Translations under genes and position numbers: made by a program
Part shown: positions 14,235 through 19,710 of the stretch, in pieces
How the letters are laid out: each line of letters starts with the position of its first letter
Numbering within the stretch: the first letter of the stretch is position 1
Notes under the pieces: generated by a model
Seen by the model: only the letters and a program-made list of their open reading frames with translations
Databases searched by the model: none
Told to the model about the DNA's origin: nothing
Source: an uncultured Ruminococcus sp.
GTDB lineage: Bacteria > Bacillota > Clostridia > Oscillospirales > Ruminococcaceae
Assembly: GCA_937926145.1 (NCBI GenBank)
Contig: CALANW010000089.1
Span: forward strand, 1-19,710
Length of the DNA: 19,710 nucleotides
Reading direction: 5' to 3'

Positions 14235-14474
14235 ATGAAACGAGTAAAAGCAGCTTGCATTTGCCAGACGCTTCATTTTATGCTAAAGGAAGATGCTCCG
14301 CACGAATGGGCGGTAAAGCAGGTCGAGCAGGAGATCGAATTGTACATCAAGACGCTTGAACGCAACCGCACACAGTACAAGATAGTTGAGCAGAATGTTC
14401 AGAGTGACGGTTCTGTTATAATGAAGATCATCAAGCAGTACAACGCAAGTCCTGTCGGAGATTATCTCGATTGA
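14235..14474 (+). CDS. Small hypothetical protein (79 residues)
   Basis: The protein has an AAGGAGG ribosome site and its own promoter. The first half is basic then acidic, with two possible helices (CICQTLHFMLKEDAP, HEWAVKQVEQEIELYIKTLERN). The second half looks like two strands (YKIVEQNVQSD, SVIMKIIKQYN). This helix-helix-strand-strand layout suggests a small cytoplasmic alpha/beta protein. I do not recognise it. It lies 25 bases before the next gene and is probably cotranscribed with it. Confidence 0.8.
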   Translation: MKRVKAACICQTLHFMLKEDAPHEWAVKQVEQEIELYIKTLERNRTQYKIVEQNVQSDGSVIMKIIKQYNASPVGDYLD

Positions 14475-14499
14475 CGGCGCATTTTGCATTGGAGGCAAT

Positions 14500-14910
14500 A
14501 TGACAGTGAAAGAACAACCCAAAAACAAAACAGCGGCAGAAAAGCTCCGCGAGAGAAAGATCGAGGAGTTTCGCTTGAAAATTTCGCAGGACGAAGAGAT
14601 CATTGCACAAACTGAGCATTGCAGCAGCGAGCTTGACAACGCTGATATAAAAGGTATGACCGTTGCGCACAGATCATTCGGCATCGGAACGGTGACAAAT
14701 CGCGATGGTTCGGCAATAACCGTTCGTTTTGGCGAAGAAAGCCGAAGATTCGTTATGCCGTCCGCTTTTATTGACGGCTTTTTGAAAACCGATGATGAAA
14801 ATTTCAGCGGTATTATCGGACGATACAAGGATATGTGCAAAAAGTCAACTGCCGCAAAACGCGAGATAAGCGAGATGGACCGCTCTATTGAAATTCTGAA
14901 CAAAAAATGA
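14500..14910 (+). CDS. Hypothetical protein with a CarD/UvrD-tail-like beta domain
   Basis: The protein has 136 residues, with TTGGAGG before the ATG. Residues 1-45 are charged and helical (coiled-coil-like). Residues 52-95 (MTVAHRSFGIGTVTNRDGSAITVRFGEESRRFVMPSAF) follow the V-x-H-x-x-F-G-x-G-x-V ... V-x-F-g-x-x-x-r-f pattern of small Tudor/KOW-like beta domains found at the C-terminus of UvrD-type helicases and in CarD. Residues 105-136 are again helical. The function is unknown; binding to nucleic acid or to RNA polymerase is a possibility only. Confidence 0.8.
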   Translation: MTVKEQPKNKTAAEKLRERKIEEFRLKISQDEEIIAQTEHCSSELDNADIKGMTVAHRSFGIGTVTNRDGSAITVRFGEESRRFVMPSAFIDGFLKTDDENFSGIIGRYKDMCKKSTAAKREISEMDRSIEILNKK

Positions 14911-14950
14911 TCGGGCAGTCTGAAATATAATAAATTTTTTTGCAAAACCC

Positions 14951-14979
14951 TTGACAATCGGCTCGCAATGTGATATAAT
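14951..14979 (+). promoter_or_regulatory. Perfect consensus promoter of rpmE
   Basis: TTGACA (14951-14956) and TATAAT (14974-14979) match all 12 positions, with a 17-base spacer. This fits a highly expressed ribosomal protein gene. Confidence 0.9.
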
Positions 14980-14985
14980 ACTATC

Positions 14986-15077
14986 TCGTAAGTGATTGAA
15001 AAATAGCACTACTGTCCGTGTTATGTGATGGGCTGCTATGCTGATCATATAATATTTACAGAGATGAGGTGTTACGA
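14986..15077 (+). promoter_or_regulatory. Leader of about 90 bases before rpmE, possible L31 autoregulatory RNA
   Basis: Transcription from the consensus promoter gives an untranslated leader of about 90 bases. ATAGCA (15003-15008) can pair with TGCTAT (15034-15039) around a 25-base internal part. L31 leaders that bind the protein are known in Firmicutes. I cannot confirm a match to that motif by eye. Confidence 0.35.
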
Positions 15078-15281
15078 ATGAGAGAGGGTATCCATCCTAA
15101 CTACGAGGAAACCACTATTACCTGTGCTTGCGGCAACGTTATCAAGACAAGATCTACTAAGAAGGATATCAAGGTAGAAATCTGCTCCAAGTGCCATCCT
15201 TTCTACACAGGTAAGCAGAAGCTTGTTGACACAGGCGGACGTATTGACAAATTTAAGAAGCGTTTCGGTATGGACAAGTAA
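15078..15281 (+). CDS. rpmE: 50S ribosomal protein L31 (bL31), zinc-binding form
   Basis: This 67-residue protein of the large subunit sits at the bridge between subunits. The start MREGIHPNYEET is the family's signature. A CxC (ITCACGN) and a CxxC (EICSKCHPFYTG) make the zinc-binding (C+) form. The ending GGRIDKFKKRFG is typical. The ATG at 15078 is chosen over the in-frame GTG at 15069 because GAGGTG (15065-15070) overlaps the latter. The gene is monocistronic, between a consensus promoter and a strong terminator. Confidence 0.97.
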   Translation: MREGIHPNYEETTITCACGNVIKTRSTKKDIKVEICSKCHPFYTGKQKLVDTGGRIDKFKKRFGMDK

Positions 15282-15301
15282 TTGTATTTACGAAACAATC
15301 G

Positions 15302-15336
15302 CAGCCTGCGTTTTTTCTTCGCAGGCTGTTTTTTTA
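15302..15336 (+). terminator. Intrinsic terminator of rpmE
   Basis: A perfect 9-base stem, CAGCCTGCG (15302-15310) with CGCAGGCTG (15320-15328), is followed by a seven-T run. Confidence 0.92.
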
Positions 15337-15339
15337 TAT

Positions 15340-15497
15340 TTATACTAAACACCTTTTAAAACTTAGAAAAAATCAAGCCGACAATCTTGTAGCTGTTGAA
15401 AACAGCTTGATGTTGAAAACAGCTTGATGCTGAAAACAGGTTTATATTGGATTTCGGCGCAGATTTTTTCCTTTATTTTATTGGTATTTAGTATTAC
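15340..15497. repeat. Palindromic MITE-like repeat, copy 2 (long form)
   Basis: The ends are inverted: ATACTAAACACCTTTTAAAA on the left, and on the right the reverse complement of GTAATACTAAATACCAATAA. Inside lies GTAGCTGTTGAAAACAG, as in copy 3, but the GTTGAAAACAG unit is amplified to three tandem copies with a 17-base period (15395, 15412 and 15429; the third has one change). The right half CGGCGCAGATTTTTTCC matches copy 1. The element ends just before the yigZ ribosome site and so forms its upstream region. A TA duplication typical of mariner-related MITEs is possible but not provable here. Confidence 0.75.
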
Positions 15498-15513
15498 AAA
15501 GGGAGGTCGCATT

Positions 15514-16140
15514 TTGGAGGACTATTCAACTATCCGTGCGTTCGCACAGGACAGCTTTATCGAGAAAAAATCGGAGTTCATCGGCTATATTTCGCCTGCA
15601 AAGACGAACGATGAAGCTGTTGAGTTCATCAACAAAATTCGTGCCGAACACCGCAAGGCAACGCACAATGTTTATGCTTACATTCTTCGCGAGGGTAACA
15701 CTTCGCGCTACTCCGATGACGGCGAGCCGCAGGGAACGGCAGGTGTGCCCGTGCTTGATGTTCTTCAGAAAGAGGGACTGACCGATGTTTGCTGCGTTGT
15801 GACGAGATATTTCGGCGGTATACTGCTCGGCGGCGGTGGACTTGTTCGTGCTTATTCGCATTCGGCGAAGATAGCCGTTGATGCGGCGGAGCGTCTTATA
15901 ATGTGCAGCTCTTACCCTGTAAAGATAAAAATGGACTACGATCTTTACAGCAAGATAACCTATCTCCTGCCCGATTTTGAGGTGAAGATACTTGACACGG
16001 ATTTCGGTGCGGACGTTACGGTTTCGCTTCTGGTAAAGAAAGCTTTCGCCGAGCCTTTGCGCGAAAAGCTTATCGATGCATCGAATGGCAGGGTATCTGT
16101 TGTGCAGGGTGATGAAGTATTCGAGAACTTCGGCGGGTAA
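15514..16140 (+). CDS. YigZ/IMPACT family protein (UPF0029)
   Basis: The protein has 208 residues. The frame is open from 15424 inside the repeat, but GGGAGG at 15501-15506 points to a TTG start at 15514, giving a normal family N-terminus (EDYSTIRAFAQDSFIEKKSEFIGYISPA). Signature segments are KATHNVYAYILREGNTSRYSDDGEPQGTAGVPVLDVL and VVTRYFGGILLGGGGLVRAYSHSA, given here only as landmarks around residues 47-130. The C-terminal domain (from about 140) is the EF-G-like DUF1949 fold. The family is linked to translation control in eukaryotes (IMPACT), and its bacterial role is unsettled. It ends inside the first unit of the 117-base tandem repeat. Confidence 0.92.
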   Translation: MEDYSTIRAFAQDSFIEKKSEFIGYISPAKTNDEAVEFINKIRAEHRKATHNVYAYILREGNTSRYSDDGEPQGTAGVPVLDVLQKEGLTDVCCVVTRYFGGILLGGGGLVRAYSHSAKIAVDAAERLIMCSSYPVKIKMDYDLYSKITYLLPDFEVKILDTDFGADVTVSLLVKKAFAEPLREKLIDASNGRVSVVQGDEVFENFGG

Positions 16141-16395
16141 GCACCCGCGGGCGGTTCGCGCCGCGCTCCACTTCGTTTCGCTCGTTTGCGTTTGAAATAG
16201 GTTTGCGGTCGCGAATACAGTTCATCAATAACCATACAATTTATAGCGGTTTGGTAAGCACCCACGGGCAGTTTGCGCCGCGCTTCACTTTGTTTCGCTC
16301 GTTTGCGTTTGAAATAGGTTTGCGGTCGCGAATACAGTTTATTAACAACCGTACAATTCACAGCGGTTGGGTAAGCACCCACGGCGGTTCAAGCG
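16136..16395. repeat. Tandem repeat, period 117 bases, two units plus a fragment
   Basis: Units start at 16136, 16253 and 16370, each with GGTAAGCACCC or a close variant. Units 1 and 2 are about 90 percent alike. The third breaks off after about 25 bases. The first unit begins inside the last codon of yigZ. Each full unit holds a 36-base core (16155-16190 and 16272-16307) that recurs inverted at 17731-17766. Since 117 is divisible by 3, the minus strand stays open across the units, but no ribosome site or family supports a protein there. Confidence 0.9.
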
Positions 16396-16588
16396 CCGTT
16401 TCGCTTTTGACGTTTGTAAAGACAGTTTTATTTTATAATATTACAAAATTGATTGAAAAATAATATAACAATTTGTTTAAAATGCTGAAAATAAATTTAG
16501 AAAAAGGGTTTTTGAGGGCGTAAATTGTATATTATATTGTTATGAAAAAAGCAAAAGCTATAATTATATGTCAAGGGAGGAAAAAGAT
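16396..16588 (+). promoter_or_regulatory. AT-rich upstream region and weak promoter of dgt
   Basis: After the tandem repeat the sequence becomes strongly AT-rich. The best promoter candidate is TTGTTA (16537-16542) with TATAAT (16559-16564) and a 16-base spacer, which leaves a leader of under 20 bases. Several other TATAAT-like strings occur, so the assignment is uncertain. No gene is seen. Confidence 0.4.
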
Positions 16589-17590
16589 ATGACTATCCGT
16601 GAGCAGAGCGAAGTTATGGAGCTCGGAACACTTTGCGAATATGCCTGCCTTTCGCGAAATTCGGGAAAAAGGGCAAGACCCGAGCCGAAATGCCCGATAC
16701 GGACTGAATTTCAGCGCGACAGGGACAGAATTTTGCACTGCAACGCCTTCCGCAGACTTAAACATAAAACACAGGTCTTTCTTGACCCCGTAGGCGACCA
16801 CTACCGAACACGCCTTACGCACACGCTGGAGGTTTCGCAGATCGCAAGAACGCTTTCGACGGCGCTTCGCCTTAACAGTGACCTCACCGAAGCTATCGCG
16901 CTCGGTCATGACCTCGGACACACGCCGTTCGGTCACGCAGGTGAGCGCATTTTAAACGAGCTATGCCCGAACGGATTTACTCATTATGAGCAGTCTATTC
17001 GCGTTGTTGACTACATAGAAAAAGAGGGCAGGGGACTTAACCTTACCTACGAAGTAAAAAACGGCATCGTTTGTCACACGAACAAGATCGCAAAGACGCG
17101 TGAGGGTTACATCGTTCGCCTTGCCGACAAGATAGCCTATATCAATCACGATATCGACGATTCAGTCCGTGCAGGCATCATCACCGAAAATGACCTGCCG
17201 AAAGATGCAACGGCGGTTCTCGGACACTCCAAGAGCGAGCGCATTACAACGCTCATCTCCTCGATAATCAATAACGGTGCGGAGAATATCATGATGTCGG
17301 AGGAAATTCACAAGGCACTCGATATTCTCAGCAACTTTATGTTCGACAATGTTTACCGCAACTCGATAGCAAAATCTGAGGAGTCAAAGGCGATGATGCT
17401 TATTGAGAAGCTTTACGGCTATTTCCTCAAAAATCCCGACAAGCTCCCCGATGAATACAAGCGCATACGCGAGATGAAAGACTCGGACAGAGCCGTTACC
17501 GACTACATCGCAGGAATGACGGACAGCTACGCCATTGCGGTTTATGAAGATCTTTACATTCCGAAAAGCTGGCGCGATGCTAAACTGTAA
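16589..17590 (+). CDS. dgt: dGTP triphosphohydrolase-like HD-domain protein
   Basis: This 333-residue enzyme is expected to hydrolyse dNTPs (dGTP and others) to nucleosides plus triphosphate. The HD metal site is visible: H78 in RLTHTLEVSQIART, H107-D108 in LGHDLGHTPFGH, and D180 in RLADKIAYINHD. The N-terminal part has CNAFRRLKHKTQVF, typical of the family. The ATG at 16589 is chosen over 16568 because GGGAGG (16575-16580) lies between them. A gene of this family just upstream of dnaG is a common order in Clostridia, linking nucleotide pools with replication. The length is usual for the short, type 2-like forms. Confidence 0.95.
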   Translation: MTIREQSEVMELGTLCEYACLSRNSGKRARPEPKCPIRTEFQRDRDRILHCNAFRRLKHKTQVFLDPVGDHYRTRLTHTLEVSQIARTLSTALRLNSDLTEAIALGHDLGHTPFGHAGERILNELCPNGFTHYEQSIRVVDYIEKEGRGLNLTYEVKNGIVCHTNKIAKTREGYIVRLADKIAYINHDIDDSVRAGIITENDLPKDATAVLGHSKSERITTLISSIINNGAENIMMSEEIHKALDILSNFMFDNVYRNSIAKSEESKAMMLIEKLYGYFLKNPDKLPDEYKRIREMKDSDRAVTDYIAGMTDSYAIAVYEDLYIPKSWRDAKL

Positions 17591-17616
17591 TTGATCGTGG
17601 TCACTTAATTCTGTAG

Positions 17617-17635
17617 GGGACGGGTTTCCCGTCCC
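17617..17635 (+). terminator. GC-rich hairpin after dgt
   Basis: GGGACGGG (17617-17624) and CCCGTCCC (17628-17635) pair perfectly around a TTT loop. No T-run follows, so it may be a REP-like repeat rather than a terminator. A weaker hairpin, CCACA/TGTGG, lies at 17642-17660. Confidence 0.5.
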
Positions 17636-17730
17636 GTTATCCCACATTTGAAAAGTGTGGCAGGCGCTGTCACATACATTTAATACGACCGATCTGACTG
17701 TCCAAAGACAGATATTCGTGATATTTCCAA

Positions 17731-17766
17731 CGCAAACGAGCGTAACGAAGTGAAGCTTGGCGCAAA
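17731..17766 (-). repeat. Inverted copy of the 117-base repeat core
   Basis: The 36 bases here are the reverse complement of the cores at 16155-16190 and 16272-16307 with a few changes (landmark CGCAAACGAGCG). The following CGCAAAATTTTCGCAGG also resembles 12081-12099. dgt thus lies between oppositely oriented copies of the core. Confidence 0.75.
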
Positions 17767-17826
17767 ATTTTCGCAGGGTTTCCCTGCAAATTATGATTTA
17801 ACGTGGTATTCCCACGGAGAGGTTAT

Positions 17827-19572
17827 ATGGCATTACCCGAAAGTTTTATTTTAGACCTAAAACAGAATAATCCGATAGATACCGTTATGAGCAGCTATGT
17901 GACGCTGAAAAGAAGCGGCCACGGCGCAATGTGCCTTTGCCCGTTCCATTCGGAAAAGTCACCGTCATGCAGCGTAAACACAACGGGGCAGTATTTCCAC
18001 TGCTTCGGCTGTGGCGCAGGCGGCGATGTCATTACGTTCATAATGAAGATAGAGAACCTTTCCTACATCGAAGCGGTGAAATTCCTCGCCGACAGAGCAG
18101 GAATGCAGATGCCCGATGACGGAGAGAGCAACGATTTTGCCCGTGTGAAAGCGCGCGTTCTCGAAATAAACCGAACGGCGGCACGGTATTTCTTTGAGAT
18201 ACTCGCAAAGTCGCCTCAGGGCGAAAAGGGACGAAGATACTTCGCCGAACGTCAGCTTTCAAAGGATACTATTATAAAGTACGGACTTGGCTATGCGCCC
18301 GACGATTGGCACGGACTGCACTATTTTATGCGTAACAAAGGCTTCACGGACGATGAGCTTGTGCTTGCAAATCTTTGCACGCGAAGCTCAAAGGGAGCGG
18401 TTTTTGACTCGTTCCGCGACAGAGTTATGTTTCCGATAATCGACCTCAGAGGAAATGTTATCGCATTCGGCGGAAGAATAATCGACGGAAGCGGTCCGAA
18501 GTACCTCAACTCGTCCGATACGCCCGTTTTCAAGAAAAGCCGAAACCTTTTCTCGCTGAATTTCGCCAAGAAATCGACCGAGCGCAAGCTGATACTTGCC
18601 GAGGGTTATATGGACGTTATCGCGATAAATCAGGGCGGCTTCGAGAATGTTGTCGCAACGCTCGGAACGGCGCTGACCCCCGAGCAGGCTCGTCTGATAA
18701 AGCAGTATGCTGACGAAGTTGTGATAGCCTACGATTCGGACGGTCCGGGGCAGGCAGCAACGCACAGAGCGATAAATCTTCTGTCCGAAGCGGGTCTTGA
18801 CGCTCGCATAATCAAAATGGAGGGCGCAAAAGACCCAGATGAATACATAAAAAAGTTCGGTTCGGTGCGCTTCAAGCAGCTTCTTGAACGCTCGGACGGC
18901 GCTATCGATTTTGAGATGAACAAGTGCGCTGCTGGACTTGACCTTGAAAGCGAAAACGACAAGGTCACCTATCTGAAACGATGCGTTTCGCTCTTTTCCG
19001 ACATTGCTTCGCCGATAGAGCGCGAAGTTTACATCGGAAAGCTTGCAAAGCAGTGCGATGTGAACCGTGAAGCTATCACGCATCAGGTAAACGGACTTAT
19101 AAAGAAGAAGATAAACCGCTCTCAGCAGGACGAGACCCGTGAGATACGGACTTTCGGCAGGCAGCGGCGCGAAAACCCCGACAGCGTTGCTCATCCGAGG
19201 GAATACAAGGCGGAATGCGGCATAATCGCTTACCTTTCGTCCAATCCCGATGAGCTGAAATACATCGAAAGCAGGCTGAGCAGTACAGATTTTGTGACAG
19301 ATTTCAACAGGACTGTTTTCGAAAAATTAACAGAAAAGATAAAAAATTCGGTGGAATTTGACGTTTCTCTGCTTCAAAGTGAATTTTCCGCTGACGAAAT
19401 GGGAAAAGTATATTCGATAATTGTCGCAAATCAGCAGGTCGATATCACTCGGGAAACTCTTGATGATTACATAAAAACTCTCAAAAGCTATGCCGAAAAG
19501 AATATCGACGCGGCGGCGATGTCGAATGAAGAGTTCCTGCGGTACTTTGAAAGTCTGAAAAAGTCGAAATAG
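17827..19572 (+). CDS. dnaG: DNA primase
   Basis: This 581-residue enzyme makes the RNA primers for replication and binds the DnaB helicase. The N-terminal CHC2 zinc ribbon uses C38, H41, C59 and C62 (CPFH ... CFGC). The RNA polymerase N-subdomain follows (about residues 125-250, with FRDRVMFPI). The Toprim fold has E259 in AEGYMDVIA and the metal site DSDGPGQA with D303 and D305. The C-terminal 150 residues are helical, as for the DnaB-interaction domain. The ATG at 17827 with GGAGAGG just upstream fits the family start (LPESFILDLKQNN). No promoter is obvious, so transcription may come from dgt. rpoD often follows but lies outside the window. Confidence 0.97.
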   Translation: MALPESFILDLKQNNPIDTVMSSYVTLKRSGHGAMCLCPFHSEKSPSCSVNTTGQYFHCFGCGAGGDVITFIMKIENLSYIEAVKFLADRAGMQMPDDGESNDFARVKARVLEINRTAARYFFEILAKSPQGEKGRRYFAERQLSKDTIIKYGLGYAPDDWHGLHYFMRNKGFTDDELVLANLCTRSSKGAVFDSFRDRVMFPIIDLRGNVIAFGGRIIDGSGPKYLNSSDTPVFKKSRNLFSLNFAKKSTERKLILAEGYMDVIAINQGGFENVVATLGTALTPEQARLIKQYADEVVIAYDSDGPGQAATHRAINLLSEAGLDARIIKMEGAKDPDEYIKKFGSVRFKQLLERSDGAIDFEMNKCAAGLDLESENDKVTYLKRCVSLFSDIASPIEREVYIGKLAKQCDVNREAITHQVNGLIKKKINRSQQDETREIRTFGRQRRENPDSVAHPREYKAECGIIAYLSSNPDELKYIESRLSSTDFVTDFNRTVFEKLTEKIKNSVEFDVSLLQSEFSADEMGKVYSIIVANQQVDITRETLDDYIKTLKSYAEKNIDAAAMSNEEFLRYFESLKKSK

Positions 19573-19586
19573 AAAAAGTGAAAAAC

Positions 19587-19710
19587 ATATACTAATTTTT
19601 AAACTGAAAGTGTACAAAAAATCAAGCAAAAGCTCGTAGCTGTTGAAAACAGGTTTATATGGGTTTTGCGCCGATTTTTTGTCTACACTTTGATTAAAAA
19701 TTAGTATTAC
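19587..19710. repeat. Palindromic MITE-like repeat, copy 3
   Basis: The left arm, ATACTAATTTTTAAACTGAA plus AGTGTACAAAAAATC, matches the reverse complement of the right end (19673-19710) at nearly every position over about 35 bases. Inside are the shared motifs GTAGCTGTTGAAAACAGG, TTTATAT and GCGCCGATTTTTT. It begins 15 bases after dnaG and ends at the window edge with TTAGTATTAC, the same end as copy 2. It may also serve to end dnaG transcription. Confidence 0.8.

Noticed and set aside
15960..16382. Minus-strand frame of 140 codons with repeated 39-residue units
   Set aside because: It is open because the 117-base tandem repeat is divisible by three. It overlaps yigZ and has no ribosome site.
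16136..16395. CRISPR array
   Set aside because: The 117-base units are contiguous with no short repeats separated by unique spacers, and there are no cas genes.
18388..19194. Minus-strand 268-codon frame
   Set aside because: It is antisense to dnaG, whose domains are continuous.

Overview
The window looks like a chromosomal segment of a low-to-medium-GC Firmicute, most likely a Ruminococcus-type member of class Clostridia. Reasons: strong AGGAGG-type ribosome binding sites with ATG, GTG and TTG starts; sigma-A promoters with exact 17-base spacers; a YHYH plus cell-wall-binding-repeat surface protein typical of that group; and a dgt-dnaG gene pair. Nothing was searched against databases. All family names come from reading motifs.

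Bases 1-7150 are accessory DNA. They hold the tail of an unrecognised protein, an oriT-like region rich in inverted repeats, a MobV/Mob_Pre relaxase with a small TnpV-like partner, a DUF6680-like membrane protein, and a type II restriction-modification pair. The methyltransferase has an N-terminal Cro/C1 helix-turn-helix and is translationally coupled to an Eco47II/Sau96I-family endonuclease. Two AT-rich, coupled genes of unknown function follow: one with a DUF4145/HEPN-like C-terminus and one with possible winged-helix segments. A consensus promoter lies at the stop of the second and drives about 245 bases with no convincing gene, several hairpins and a strong terminator, so a structured non-coding RNA is likely. 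No integrase is in the window, so the left end of the island lies outside it.

Bases 7150-8960 are AT-rich and carry, on the minus strand, a GIY-YIG/DUF4357 nuclease and a one-helix membrane protein. Bases 8960-12020 (minus strand) carry a secreted YHYH protein, a Mef-like MFS efflux pump and a Tam-like methyltransferase. The pump's leader has a 12-codon ORF and mutually exclusive inverted repeats, which looks like a translational attenuator.

Bases 12140-14110 (plus strand) are a regulator-plus-ABC-exporter operon: an HTH-AbrB regulator, an ATPase and a permease. Two small conserved-looking genes, rpmE (L31), a YigZ family gene, dgt and dnaG then follow on the plus strand as ordinary chromosomal content.

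Three copies of a palindromic MITE-like repeat (about 7299, 15340 and 19587) sit in intergenic gaps. A separate 117-base tandem repeat lies between yigZ and dgt, and its core recurs inverted before dnaG.
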